Assembly (NCBI GenBank): GCA_964035755.1
Contig: CAXIVR010000008.1
Span: forward strand, 29,965,087 to 30,029,086
From: Teleogryllus oceanicus
Taxonomy: Eukaryota > Arthropoda > Insecta > Orthoptera > Gryllidae
Direction: 5' to 3'
DNA length: 64,000 bases
In this document: positions 23,985-35,054 of the stretch, piece by piece
How positions within the stretch are numbered: the first letter of the stretch is position 1
Layout of the letters: each line of letters starts with the position of its first letter
Notes under the pieces: generated by a model
Told to the model about the DNA's origin: nothing
What the model saw: only the letters and a program-made list of their open reading frames with translations
The model's database searches: none
Made by a program: the position numbers and the translations under genes

Positions 23985-24235
23985 CTACCTTAAGGGTCAC
24001 TGTCAGTAATGACCAATGGCAACCCAGAGAACTTCAGAAAGATCAGAAAGAGGACACGGAATTGAAACATGTTTGGAAATGGAAAATAGCAGGACGGAGA
24101 CCAAGTTGGCAAGAAATAGCTCCCTGTTCTTCAGCAGTAAAATCATATTGGGCGCAGGGATTCGTTTACTGAAGAGGAAGGTGTTCTGAAACGAGTTCTG
24201 GAAAGTGAAGACGGCTCGCAGAAGAGGACGCAGAT
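23985..24235 (+). pseudogene. RNase H tail and linker to integrase; upstream pol deleted
   Basis: The open frame reads NDQWQPRELQKDQKED, then a tryptophan-rich stretch with GRRPSWQEIAPCSSAVKSYW, matching the RNase H-to-integrase connection of gypsy Pol. Protease, reverse transcriptase and most of RNase H, about 2 kb in complete elements, are absent. The Gag-to-Pol join therefore marks an internal deletion or recombination. Confidence 0.7.
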
Positions 24236-24236
24236 A

Positions 24237-25356
24237 TTGTTACCGAGAGTAAGGGTCCCTGAAATATTGAGAGAATTGCATGATGGAACTTCGGGAGGAC
24301 ACCTCGGTATAACGAAAACCTTAGAGAAAGTGCGCGAACGATTTTACTGGGTTAATTGCAAGCAAGATGTAAAGATGTGGTGCACAAAGTGTCAAGTTTG
24401 TGCTACCAGCAATGGGCCACATAAAAAGAGAAGAGCGAAGATGAGGCAATACAACGTTGGGAGTCCTTTCGAACGAATTGCCATTGACTTGGCTGGCCCA
24501 TTTCCAATGTCAAATGATGGAAATAAATACATACTCGTGGCTATGGATTATTTCAGCAAGTGGGTTGAAGCATATCCCCTACCTAGCCAAGAGGCCACTG
24601 CTATCTCCGAAGTACTGGTTAAGGAATGGGTGAGCTGATTTGGTGTGCCACTGGAATTGCATTCAGATCAAGGACGGAACTTCGAATCTGCAGTGTTTCA
24701 AGGGTGTGTGAACTTCTTGGAATAAGAAAACAAGAACAACAGCCCTACATCCGCAGTCAGACGGAATGGTGGAACGCATGAACAGAACAATGGGAAAATA
24801 TTTAGCGAAGGTCGTGTCAGATCACCAACGCGACTGGGACCAATACATACATCTTTTTCTTCTAGCCTACCGCTCATCTGTTCATGAGACAACTGGGCAA
24901 ACGCCCGCTAATATCCTCTTCGGCCGGGAACTACGTCTACCATGTGATCTACAGTTTGGTTGTAAAACTAATGAAGAAATAGCCGGTGAAGACTTTGTAA
25001 ATGACCTAAGACGGAAAATGGACGTAATTCATAACCAGGTGCGTGAAAGAATCCAAATCGCAAGTGACAGGATGAAAGACCGGTATGACATCAAAGCTGA
25101 AGGAGGAGGTTATCAACCTGGAGATCATGTCTGGCTGTTTAACCCCCAACGTCGCCGCGGTTTGTGTCCAAAATTACAACGACAGTGGGAAGGACCGTAC
25201 GAGGTCGTGAAGAGGATAAATGATGTTGTCTACCGAATTAAAAAATTGCCGAATGGAAAACCACGAGTCGTTCATTCGAATCGGCTGGCCCCGTACGCAG
25301 GAAGTAATGAAAATGATGAAGAAAAGACCGCCGAGTTTGTGAGGAGGACGACATAA
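24237..25356 (+). pseudogene. Integrase (zinc finger, DDE core, C-terminal domain), frameshifted
   Basis: The zinc-binding HHCC block is seen (LHDGTSGGHLGITKT ... CTKCQVC, about 24275-24415). It is followed by the first catalytic Asp in IAIDLAGPF, the second Asp in LHSDQGRNFE (near 24660, after an in-frame TGA at 24636), and the catalytic Glu in QSDGMVERMNRT after a further frameshift near 24720. The C-terminal domain has the gypsy GDHVWLFNP and LQRQWEGPYEVV blocks. Integrase inserts element DNA into the host genome. The deduced protein continues almost directly into the macrodomain region, so the two were probably one polyprotein. Confidence 0.9.
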
Positions 25357-25411
25357 TCTGAGTTTATGTCTCAGTATAATGAAAAGCATCAAGCGCGTTA
25401 CAGGGCAACAA

Positions 25412-25815
25412 TGGAGGTGCAACGATCTGTTTGCGCTACCCCAGGAATATGCATTGGCGCATTGTGTCCCCCAGGATTTAGATATGACCAGATACGTTAT
25501 ACTTTCGTATTCAAGAGAAAGCGAAGGATAGAGGAATTAAAGAACCAACAACCAGATATTGGGAATTCTGCATCTGTACGATGTCGTCACTATGTTTATT
25601 ACCTTGTCACAAAAAGTAAGTCATATCACAAGGCATCCTATGAAAATCTGTGGAAACTGACGAATTACGCCAACAAGTACTGCAAGACAACGTCCAGAAG
25701 ATTGCCATGTCAAAACTGGGATGTGGCTTCGATGGACTGAACTGGAGAATAGTGAGAAGCATGTTGAAGTAATTAAGTTCCGGTACACTGGGGTTAGCAT
25801 CTTAGTCTGCAGCTA
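25412..25815 (+). pseudogene. Macrodomain of OARD1/TARG1 type carried by the retrotransposon, frameshifted
   Basis: Three blocks in three frames follow the order of an OARD1-type macrodomain. Block 1 (25412-25480) reads DLFALPQEYALAHC, matching the ADP-ribose-binding start (GDLF ... LAHC). Block 2 (from about 25500) reads RIEELKNQQ ... YYLVTKSKSYHKASYENL. Block 3 (25662-25769) contains MSKLGCGFDGLNW, the diagnostic GCGLDGL-type substrate loop, followed by YTGVSILVCSY. OARD1/TARG1 enzymes hydrolyse ADP-ribose from acidic residues or O-acetyl-ADP-ribose. The glycine-rich MGAGIA loop after block 1 is not recognisable here. The domain lies between integrase and the polypurine tract, inside the LTRs. 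It is about 135 residues, near the usual 150. Confidence 0.85.
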
Positions 25816-25958
25816 CCACTCATGGAATGCTGTCATATCCAAAGAAGACAATTGATCACACTTCTTCTTAACCTCCAACTGCACCAGAGGCTCCAGCCGC
25901 AAGTATCGGCATGATTTCACTAAACGCGCCTGGCATTTGGATCGCAACCATGAGGGGT

Positions 25959-26522
25959 AGTAACGAATATTGCGTCATATCTCTCGGCGCCACTTCGAGG
26001 TGGCGGTTATGTCATCTGCCGGCGACCACGAGCTGCCGGTGAGCACAGGTTGCGCCACCTGCCGGCGGATCTGTCCAGAAAGTGCGCGGCGTCCGATGGT
26101 TCTGGATTGTCCTGACGAGCAACACGACGGCCGGCGGCCGCGAGTCAGTCTTGAGTCCGCAGTTGAAGCTGAACTGTGAAGTGTGCATCGCGGCAGTGAG
26201 TGTGCTCAGTGAAGCGAACCGTCGTCAGTGCATCGTACTGTGGTCGGTGACGTGAACTGTGACCAGTGCATCGAACTTCGTGATCAGTGCAGTGAACTCG
26301 TGGCCAGTGCTTAGGACTGTGCGAGGTGCAAGAGAAGTGTTAGTGTAAAATAAATCAAGAGAAGTGTTAGTAAATAACTGAAGAGAAGTGTAGTGTAAAT
26401 AAAGGGAAGAGAAGTGTAGTAAATAAATAATCAAGTGTTTTCAGTGATTGTTTTAAGAAACAAAATAAACGTTTTTGTGAAAATAATACGAGACTTTTAA
26501 TTCACCACCTAGAAACGTAACA
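25959..26522 (+). repeat. 3' LTR
   Basis: The 564-bp LTR aligns with the 5' LTR over its full length with scattered substitutions and indels. The first base of its TG start is mutated (AGTAACG). It is preceded by the polypurine tract GAGGGG (25952-25957). Confidence 0.9.
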
Positions 26523-26756
26523 ATATTATGGTATGATAGAAAGTGATTAAAAATATTTTGTTGTCGTTTTAGTCCATTAGGAGTTCCAGTTTTTTTAGTG
26601 TTATATTTTTAGATTTCTGTTGTTACTAATGGTCATTTAAAAGTGGGAGTAAGAGGTTTGTAATAAAGTTTGAATTTTGTGTGGATAAGTGGTAGAAATA
26701 ATTTGTTGAATTATGCTGGAAATTAAATCTGTAATTTGAAGTAGAAGGGTTTTGTT

Positions 26757-27930
26757 TTAATATATCAGAATAAGATAATTTGTGTGATTTGTGATTACAA
26801 ATTGGAGGTGTAGGAGTATTTGAATTTGAAGGAATTTTCTGAATAGATTGTTACGTTGAAAGATTTGAGTTTGCGGTGTCTGGAAATTTTGTGCATTTAA
26901 TTTTGGAGGAGTAAAATTCAAATTTTGATTTATTAACATATGTGAATTTGAATTATTAGTTTGATTTGGTTTCAGTAAATCTTTATATACTGACAACCTT
27001 TGTAATTAGCAGTGTGATTTCTGAGGTAAATTACAACAAATATAGGGGAGGGGTTGATTTTGGAAGAGGACAGTCTGAATAATGGTGGTTTTCAGTACAC
27101 CTACACAACGTGGGATTAATCTACAATTGGTTTGTGAATGGTTGAATGTTTGGCATCTCTTACTGAATCGGTTGGTTATTTGATACTTTTGCTTGAACTT
27201 TTAGACACTATGAAACATTTTTTCTAATTTGAAGATTTTGTAGCTTCTGGACTTTTTAGTAAATCTATCGGAGCAAATTTATAGGTTCACGTTGTTTGGT
27301 TAAATAATCTGTATACCTTTGCACTGATAGTTAAGTTTGGCTAATTCATTGAAAATACTTTCTCATTTGAGTTAGTAATAGATATTTCTGAATAAAACTG
27401 TGAAGTTGTTTTAATAGTAGGAGGTCACGATAAAGTAATATTGAATATTATTATTTGTATTACAAGATGATTTATATTTTACAAAATCTTCAATTGTTTG
27501 AAAGTTAATTTTGGCATTATTTTTCATAGTTTTTGTTTGTGAAATCATTTTCAACATTACTTTTTATATCTTGAAGAAAATCACTGAAGTTATAAACATT
27601 GGACACAATTATTGGCGGAATTAGAACTGTTGGGGCGTTCTTCGTTAGTGTCCTGAATCTGCTAATAGTCCATAATATTTATTTTAGTGGAATTCCCGTT
27701 GTAATCGTGTTGTAATTAAAAGTTGTAGATCTTTTACCTGGATGTTGAAGTAATGAAGAACCTTCTCTTTCGTGTTTCTGGACTCACTTTTGACGACAAT
27801 TTGACAAAGTAGTTGCTGATGGGAGATTGTGAGGATCGAGTTAACTGGAAGTAATTCTGTAAATTCACCTTGTTTACAGTACATGAGTTGATGAATTAGA
27901 TAAATTAATTGTTTGGTCTGTTGAGGCATA
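26757..27930 (-). pseudogene. Jockey-clade LINE ORF1 (Gag-like protein), decayed
   Basis: Minus-strand reading in shifting frames gives the hallmarks of Jockey ORF1p. There is a PPIIVSNVYNFSDFLQDI block near 27560-27620 (start of the PRE_C2HC domain). Three zinc-knuckle-like stretches follow: CQTFNHSQTNC near 27125-27155, CTENHHYSDCPLP near 27065-27100, and a third degenerate one. The sequence ends with SVYKDLLKPNQ and an Asn/Gln-rich tail to 26757. ORF1p binds LINE RNA. ORF2 is not found next to it. The 3' side abuts the 3' LTR region of the gypsy element with about 230 bp between. Confidence 0.75.
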
Positions 27931-28103
27931 GGTAATGAAGAGAATCAAATGTTGCTGTGATCATTCTGTAAACCATATTATTTTGATAATATACCAGGAA
28001 TTATTGAAGGCTTTCATTTGCAGATTGTATATGTTGGTTATTCTGATGTCCAACAATATCTTCAGTAACCATTAACGAACTTGGAATTTCGGCATTCTGT
28101 TGT

Positions 28104-28200
28104 ATTTTCTATGTACATAGATTACATAGTACATATGTACATAGTACATATGTACATACATATGTACATAGTATAGTATGTAAAATGTACATAGTATTTT
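28104..28200. repeat. Tandem repeat of TACATATGTACATAG units
   Basis: Five or more imperfect self-complementary units built on ACATATGT; each unit is itself palindromic. Confidence 0.8.
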
Positions 28201-28423
28201 ATTGAGGCGTGCCAATGGAAGCAATACTAGCAACATTCTGTGAACTGGTTGTTTGAAAGGACATATCCTCCTTGCAGAGGATCGAGGCACTGATGTTAAT
28301 TGATTTGTTTGTTTGTTATCAATTAATAGTCCGAATCAATGATATATTAACACACCCGAGTAAGATAAGTCACTTTAAAATAGAATAGTTGCGAAGAATA
28401 TTTGTTGAATATACCATTCATAC

Positions 28424-28429
<6 letters not shown>

Positions 28430-28456
<27 letters not shown>
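28430..28456. repeat. Poly(A) tract
   Basis: About 27 consecutive A. It abuts the next dispersed repeat copy. Confidence 0.95.
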
Positions 28457-28457
<1 letters not shown>

Positions 28458-28458
<1 letters not shown>

Positions 28459-29170
28459 AAGAAAAGATTTGTATCCTTTTTTGAAAAAATGGTGTTTGAG
28501 CGTTTCTGAATATGCGGAATTTTGAGCTAATTTTCCGACTATGAGTTTTCGAAACCTTTATTTAACATGCTTAAGCACATGTGCTCGCAGATTTATAATA
28601 TTGTGAAGGAATTGCCTTTAATGTAAATATTACCGATGTGAGAGAAGTCAAAACAATTACAGTTCTGAAAATTTTGAAAAAACAAAACGGCAGAGCAATA
28701 TTGCGTTTATGTCATTGTAATTTCAAATTTTTGCAATTTTAGAAAATTCTGTTAACCGCGAAAATCGAACCTATGCCACCTTTGTAAGTTTATTTTACTC
28801 TATTATTACAAGAACAAAATTGGAGCTGTTTGAGAAAGTTTTGACAATGTAAAGAATCTTCATGTAAGTACCGCCAAATTTCCAAGAATGTTTCTAAATT
28901 TTCGAAGCTTCAACTAGAACCCAGATCGATAAAGGGATTCTTCAATTTGGAGGAGATCGTACGTATAGTTTAGGCGCTAGTAATGTTCACAGACGGACGG
29001 ACACACGGGCGTTTTGAAAAATAACAATTTTTCGGTATCAGGGGACCCGAAAAAGTGTATTTCCGTTGAAATCTCAAAATCCATTTTCCGCAGCATTATA
29101 TAACTCTCCGATTAAAAAAGACACAAAACTACAACGAACCCGGCCATTTTTGTAATTTTTGGAAAAGTAA
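28458..29170 (+). repeat. Dispersed unclassified repeat, long copy
   Basis: It contains AAAATTGGAGCTGTTTGAGAAA, a CAGACGGACGGACAC core (28991-29005), TTTTTCGGTATCAGGGGACCC and CATTATATAACTCTCC. Block order is as at 17100 and 56690. No ORF is present. Confidence 0.65.
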
Positions 29171-29181
29171 AATAATAGGGC

Positions 29182-29270
29182 ACTATAATAATAATAAAAT
29201 TGTCTTTATTAGTGGCGAGGCTCAGGCCATTAGGCCTGCTCTTCCGCCTAACCACATGAAATATTTACAT
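29182..29270 (-). repeat. LINE or SINE 3'-tail-like segment
   Basis: On the minus strand a GGCCTAATGGCCTGAGCC palindromic segment is followed by CACTAATAAAGACAATTTTATTATTATTA, i.e. a polyadenylation-like AATAAA and an ATT microsatellite tail as at the 3' ends of several LINEs. No coding part adjoins. Confidence 0.4.
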
Positions 29271-29445
29271 TATTTCTTATACTATGAAGACCATCGAGGA
29301 GGGCATATTTTACATTTATGTCTGGGATGCAAAACTAGGGACCATCCCGGCATACGCCTTAAGCGATTGAGTAAACCCAGAAAACCTCAATCACGATGGC
29401 GGCTGAAGGCCGAGAGCATGGACAATAATTGAAAAATATAAGAAT

Positions 29446-31210
29446 ACTGGCTGACCCGGCGAATTCTGTTCCGCCTTAACAGCCGGTCCCATCTTTGTCT
29501 CGCGTCACTGCTGTGAGAAACTATGCTATCCTTGTTGCACCCGTGATAATAAAGCAATTGCAGTTTGTGCTTTTCTCTCAAACAAGAAGAATTTAAAACG
29601 CTCTGATATTAAATAGATAATTAAAATCTATTACGAAGCACAGCGTTTTTTAAGTGTTTTGTTTTAAGAGAGAAATAAAGCCATAATCGCAAAGTCGGCT
29701 GTTAAAGGCAATAAATAAACAGATTTTGGAATGTATTACGTTAAATTGTTTATTAGAAAATACAAATAAAAAATTAAGTAGATTAATCATTCATTATTGT
29801 TCCTGTATTTTGGTGCACAGGTTGCACTTTTCAGTTAAGTACCTTGTGATGCACGACACTTTTTGTTTTATTATCAGACGCAAAAACAAACAGCACAGAT
29901 GATCTTCGACCCGTAGACATACATATAATTGACCATGAGAAATACTGGATATATTCTAGATTCAAACCACAAACTTTCCAAAGTTTAGCCTTGTGATTTG
30001 TTGATGGTCATGACTTGAATGGGACGATCCGGAAATTGAAGTATTTTAAAGTGAAACGTCATCGGTTGGGATCATCGGAATGAGAACTTCCTCACCTTCG
30101 AATTTTCCGCTGATATCGTCGCGTAAATTACATTTGTTCATCAATTTTCCTTCACCAAACGTACAGTTGCACAGTTTTGGTTTGTTTGTGTTTCGAAGCA
30201 TGATTACTACGGAGCCAACTTTTAGGCGTAAATTGTGCGGTGGTAAGCCAGGCACATCCAAGGAGTTTAAAAATTCAATTGGATAGTTGGTGGCTTCATC
30301 TTCATTCGTGACGCAGTCAATAGATTTGAATGAATGCGTTGTTCCAATGATCTTATTCTGAATTATGTAGTTCAGGTTATCTACATCTTTATTCTTAGCC
30401 GCTAAAATTGCTCGCTCACACAACCATTCATTATTTTTGTAGTTAGAAATAATGTTTGGAAATACATTGTTGATAAGTTCGTCTTTTGATGAGACAAAGT
30501 TACAGAAATTTATTGGAAATGATATCAATCCGCTCGATTCGTCGACAGGTACTTGACCATTACCGATAGTCAGCAATTGCTCAGAGAAATCTTCAGCAGA
30601 TGTATCATTAATCAATGCAACTCTCATGTTTGTTGTCAGCTGCAGTTTCTTCACATAGCGCCATAGATTCGACGATTTGAGGCAAACGTTTATTTCGTCG
30701 GCAGCTTGGAATTACCTTGGCAGCACCTTGGAATTACTGTTTGGCGGAAATCGCCAGACAGTAAAATCATTGCTCCTCCAAAACATCTCGAGTCATTGCG
30801 TAAATCTTTCAATGTTCGGTTAAGTGCTTCTAATGCACATTTATGCGCCATTGTGCATTCGTCCCAGATGATGATTTTCGATGCCAATAAAACGTTTACC
30901 ATTGCTGAGACTTTTTGCAATATTACATGTTGGTTCTTCAATAGTTTGAAGATTTAATGGTAATTTTTAATGCTGAATGAGCCGTACGGCATCCTTCTAA
31001 CAAAGTGGCTGCTATTCCAGAATAAGCAACTGCAACCACTACGTTGGATCTCGCACGAACAGTGGCTAAAACTACTGACATGAGGAATGTCTTACCAGTT
31101 CCACCAGGGGCATCTAGGAAATATAAACCACCATTTCCATCATCAATTGCCTTCATTAATGTATCATAAACTTCCTTTTGTTGGGAATTCAACAAGGGTA
31201 CATTTGTTTG
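29446..31210 (-). mobile_element. Helitron, 3' half
   Basis: The 3' terminus on the minus strand has a short hairpin (GGCGGAAC-AGAATTCGCC, 29456-29476 region) followed by GGGTCAGCCAGT. The usual Helitron end is CTAG next to T, so this copy carries CTAG to CCAG. Upstream lies a PIF1-type helicase in the same orientation. The 5' (TC) end and the Rep/HUH domain were not found. The element is cut at about 31210 by hAT-like sequence. Confidence 0.7.
29830..31195 (-). pseudogene. Helitron helicase (PIF1-like), frameshifted
   Basis: Minus-strand segments in order: Walker A APGGTGKT (about 31095-31118); Walker B-like IIIWDECTMAHK (about 30845-30880); LLSGDFRQT (motif III-like, near 30760); LTTNMRV (near 30635); GLPPHNLRLKVGSVVIMLRN (near 30240); and the C-terminal stretch ending VCGLNLE and TKSVVHHK after frameshifts (29860-30050). 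Together these are the motifs of a RepHel 5'-3' helicase. Stops and frame changes near 30040, 30670 and 30940 show it is a pseudogene. The N-terminal replicase domain is missing. Confidence 0.85.
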
Positions 31211-31212
31211 AA

Positions 31213-33990
31213 CTAGAGATGGGCTTAACAGCTTTTCTTCAATAACTGTTATCGGAATAGCAGTTGGGTCGTAATAACAGTTACCAATAACAGGTTCATG
31301 AACATGGCCGACTGCTATGAGCTGGCTATGAGTTAAAGCAGTTGTGGCAACACCCCGCAGAACTAATAACGTTGGTAGCGCCTTCGGCTTGTGCAGCTAT
31401 CTTACGGCGTTCTTTTGCACTACTTGCCGAATTTGGGAATCCCAAACATTGAAGGAAAATAAACAGCTGATTTGTATCCGAGAAGTCGGTGCGGGTTGGT
31501 GTAGTTGCCAAGAAAGAATAGTAATTGAAATATCTCAGTAGAAATTGCGTACACAATCTAACTTAAATATCAGTGATGCCAAACCTTATTAGAGTGCAGA
31601 AATGCTTTCGAGTGGTTTACTTGTGAACATAGAAGTAAGAGAGCCTAAAAATGACAAGGAGAAAAATTGTGTGTGTTTGCTTACCTAAGCTGCTGGACTG
31701 TTGGACTTCCAAAAATAATGTGAGTTATTTGACCGTGTTATTTTGTTTTATCTGTCTTTGTGGGTCTCAGTTACTGGGTGTTAGTGGGTCTCACATATGT
31801 AGCAAAACACTTAACAAACATACTGGGCAAATTAAATTTAAAAGAATCGTATTATTGTTTTTTAAATAATAATTTATAAAAATAAAGTAATATGTAAGTA
31901 TATAAAAATATTGCGGTGTTTGGTATGTACAATAATGGCCAATTATTTATTAATGAATCTATAATTTGAATTAAGAAATAATAGTTCACTAGTGTGTCTT
32001 GTGCTAAGTCTGCAACGCTTGTCAGTAATAAAGTTGCCAGCCTTGGAAAATACCCTTTCACAAGGCACTGAAGATGCCACCATGCATAATTTTTGTTTGA
32101 CAACTTTTGCCAGTGTTGGGTACAAATGTTGGTGTTTTTTCCACCACTGCAGTGGATCCTGATTTCTAGGCAAAAGTTGGTGATTTAAAAATATCTCCAC
32201 TTCAACAGTTGCCTCTGCTGTTAATGTACCTATTTAAAAAGTTAAAAAGTATTAAATTATTTAATAGCAAATCATAAATTATTTAATTTCTGAAGAAACT
32301 GTTAAACTTTGTTTTGACTTATGATTTTAGGAATTTCTGTTGATGTTTTACCTGGAGTCTGTTGCATGTTTGCTGCTCTCTTTTCAAACTCTTTCCAAAT
32401 TGAAAATTCACTTTCCACTTCTGAAAGTGGAATGCCCTCATGTGTTTCCTGGCTTGCATGCTTTTCTTCATTAATAAGAATTCTGACTCTATCTATTAAA
32501 AAATCTTTTGTTTCTTTTGCATTATCTCTGTTTGAGAAACCAATTAATTTATATCTGGGATCTAAAATAGTACAAAGAGTAACTGGCATTGTTTTCTCAA
32601 TGTGACCCAGTCTCTCAGTAATTTCATCTAATAAATTTTGTGTTACATTCAGTGAAATTGCTGAAAATTTTTCTTTTCTGATCCTTTTACAAACTGAGGC
32701 CAAACCATTAGTCAGAATAATTACTTAACTTGCTGTCATATATTTTTCACCACTTATTTTTTTTTTTGTAATTTCATCAAAGCATTTGAGCATTATACAT
32801 AATTCACACAAATTGCCCATTTCCTCTTCTGTGTCAAAACAGGTAAGTTCTTATTAGGAAGGGCTGCAGTGACTTTAATGCGATCCTCTAGTTCTACAAG
32901 CGCTGCAACATATATGTGATTTCCACCTTAATGGCCCATCCTGTATAAGTTTTTTGGTGTTTGGATGCCAGGCTTTTTGATAATTAATTATTTTTTTCAT
33001 TTGCTACAGAACTTCTTTTAAAATGTGTGACTATTTTTTAAACTTTCTCATGGATGTCCAGATGTGTGCATAACAGCTAAACTGATCTAAGTGGAAATTC
33101 AGTAATTACACCCTTCATGTTAAAGCATTATGTGTTACAACAATGGCTTTTCCATTAAATTAAATTGAAGTATGATCATATATCTTCAGCTAGATTACTA
33201 TTTAATTAGTGAGATCCACGTGCACACACAATCAAAGATCGAACATAACTCAAAATCATCAGAAATAAAATGAGAAGTTACAGCCAAGTAACTCTCATTA
33301 TTTCTTGAAGTTCAACAGTCTGTTGTTATGCAAGCACTTTCCACCAAACCCAATTTTTCCTTGACATTGCTTAGGCACTGTTCAAATGCAGGAAGATATG
33401 CTCTTGTAATAGTTTTTCTGCTAAGCGAATTGATATAATTAGTTTAATGCATGTACAAATTCTACAAAACCAAGTCATTTACTATTGAGAAAGGTTGGAA
33501 ATCAACAATGAAGAGGTTCATTAAATGCCTGTCAATTTTCTTTCTCTGTGCTTCACTGATTTTTCTGGGGAGGTAAGGTGTAATCTGTGATTGGGTGTGT
33601 GAGACTGAATGAGAAAATGAATTGGAAGTTGAAGGTTGATGAATCTGAAGAGTTGAAGGTGTTTCACAAGATACTGAAGTTGAAGATGACACGGTACTTG
33701 CTGTGTGTGCTGAAGATATTATAGTTGAAGATGAAAGGATAGTTGCTGTTTCTGCTGATGATATTATGTTTGAACCGCAGGTAGCCGAACATCAGCACCA
33801 ACATTTATTGTAGGATGTTTCTTTTGAAGATGTGATTTCATATTTGCACTTGCATACGAAATTTTGTTTTTGCAAACATTGCAAGAGGCAATTTTCTTAT
33901 CATCCACAGGAGTGAAGTAGTTCACACAACGCTTCTTTTGGACCGTTTGTTTATAGAACTCATTTCGGATTTCATGTTCACACAAAAAAC
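31213..33990 (-). mobile_element. hAT element (ZBED-like), decayed
   Basis: The left edge at 31213 begins AGAGATGGGC with TAACAG and GTTAT blocks, a sequence typical of hAT termini, and cuts the Helitron helicase. The transposase reads right to left, with BED finger at 33770-33985, core, and hATC domain at 31943-32200. A matching right terminus was not found; the trinucleotide tract starts immediately beyond. An unpaired hAT-type terminus lies at about 35930-35957. Confidence 0.6.
31943..33985 (-). pseudogene. hAT transposase with BED zinc finger, one intron visible
   Basis: The BED finger (33985-33764) has a NYFTPVDD start and CNVCKNKIS with H-x(4)-H (HLQKKH), so its zinc ligands are complete. 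An ITPYLPRKISEAQRKKID block lies at 33462-33692. The segment 32703-32302 carries VTLCTILDPRYKL (RNase H-fold transition). The hATC dimerisation domain (32200-31943) reads YPTLAKVVKQKLCMVASSVPCERVFSKAG, ending in a conserved LLFLNSN. Between the last two, a GTAAAA donor near 32350 and a TTTTTAAATAG acceptor near 32232 remove about 120 bp and restore a continuous frame. Stops between 32700 and 33460 show decay. The product would cut and paste the element in the nucleus. Confidence 0.8.
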
Positions 33991-34021
33991 CTTATTTTGA
34001 AATGGAATAATATATATTTTT

Positions 34022-34640
34022 AACAACAACAACTACAACAACTCCAAAAGGAAAACCAACAACAACTACAACAATTCCAAAAGGAAAACCAACAACAACT
34101 ACAACAACTCCAACAGCAGCTGCTGCTGCTGCTACTGCTACAGCAGCCACTGCTGCTGCAGCAGCAGCTGCTGCGGCTGCTGCTGCAGCAGCACAGCAGC
34201 AACAGCTGCTGCTACAGCAGCTACGGCGGCAGCTGGGGCAGCAGCAGCAGCTGCTGCAGCTGCAGCTGCTGCAGCAGCCGCTACAGCAGCAGCTTACTGC
34301 TGCTGCAGCTGCTGCAGCAGCAGCAGCTGCTGCAGCAACAGCTACGCGGCAACAGCTGCTGCAGCAGCAGCTGCTGCTGCTGCAACGGCGCTGCTACAGC
34401 AACAGCTGCAGCAGCTACTGCAGCGGCAGCTGCTGCAGCAACAGCTACTGCAGCAGCAGCTGCTGCAACAGCAGCTACTGCAACTGCACAACCTTCGGCT
34501 GCAGCAACGGCTACAGCTGCCACCACTGCCCCACCACCACCACCACCACGACTACTACTACTACTACACTGCTACTACTGCTACTGCAACAGCAGCAACT
34601 AATACTACAGCAACGCTATCACAACAAATGCAACTATAAC
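34022..34640. repeat. 600-bp trinucleotide-periodic tract (ACA/CAG/GCT)
   Basis: Nearly every base keeps a 3-bp period: first (ACA)n with three ~30-bp units that would read TTTTT-PKGKP, then about 400 bp alternating CAG, GCT, GCA and CTG, ending in (CAC)n and (TAC)n. All frames are open over long stretches and give homopolymers of Ala, Gln, Leu, Thr or Cys, so ORFs here are not evidence of a gene. The CAG/CTG core is strongly self-complementary. Confidence 0.9.
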
Positions 34641-35054
34641 TATAACTACAAATCAGAATTGGGGCGTTTAGGAGTTATGGCGCTGGTGATTGAATAGTTT
34701 CTGCAAATTCCTCCAAGTTTTCTTCCATGATCCATTTCCAGGTTAGCTATTTGATCTCTTGTTCATCTTCTTTTTCTAAACGCAGCCTGTTCTATTGTCA
34801 TTTCTCTCTTCTGTACGTAATTCGCTCTACTCAATGCCAGCGCCATGAAACTTTGCAACGCTCAAGTGTACAGCCACCCTTCTGACCTGGAAGTACGGTC
34901 GCACCTCTGGCACAAAGCGATAGCTTATATATAAACTGATAGCGCCACTTTCTGACAACCGTAGACATCTCGCCGCGTTCTTCGGCAGGTTTGCGTGCTA
35001 CACTGAGCAATTCCATATGCCAAAGCGTAGGAAGAGGGCGGTGAGCAGTAGGCG
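34641..35054 (-). other. Retroelement LTR/leader-like sequence with TATA box
   Basis: It continues directly from the leader copy at 35055-35477 in minus orientation. It contains TTTATATATAAGC (near 34930) in a GC-rich context resembling an LTR promoter, followed by purine-rich sequence with a short ATG-initiated frame (MEENLEEFAETIQ) near 34700. No second LTR was found. Confidence 0.35.

Larger units (their letters stand above)
21979..26526 (+). mobile_element. Ty3/gypsy LTR retrotransposon with SAP-like leader and macrodomain, decayed
   Basis: Two LTRs (21983-22558 and 25959-26522) enclose about 3.4 kb, flanked by a perfect 4-bp target duplication ATAT (21979-21982, 26523-26526). Order inside: SAP-like motif and short repeats (22620-23110), Gag core (23189-23647), CCHC knuckle (about 23835), a junction where protease, RT and most of RNase H are missing (around 23990-24050), RNase H tail, integrase (24237-25356), macrodomain (25412-25815), polypurine tract GAGGGG, 3' LTR. 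Every ORF is broken by frameshifts or stops. The two LTRs differ by many small indels, so the insertion is not recent. The copy is non-autonomous. Confidence 0.92.

Noticed and set aside
28104..28200. CRISPR-like array of regular repeats
   Set aside because: The units are contiguous ACATATGT tandem repeats with no unique spacers, in a eukaryotic genome.
31326..31556. 76-codon minus-strand ORF between the Helitron and hAT
   Set aside because: It has no recognised domain and lies in hAT subterminal sequence; probably chance.
34020..34526. Poly-Ala/Cys/Gln ORFs in the trinucleotide tract
   Set aside because: Every frame is open due to 3-bp periodicity, with no non-repetitive coding sequence attached.
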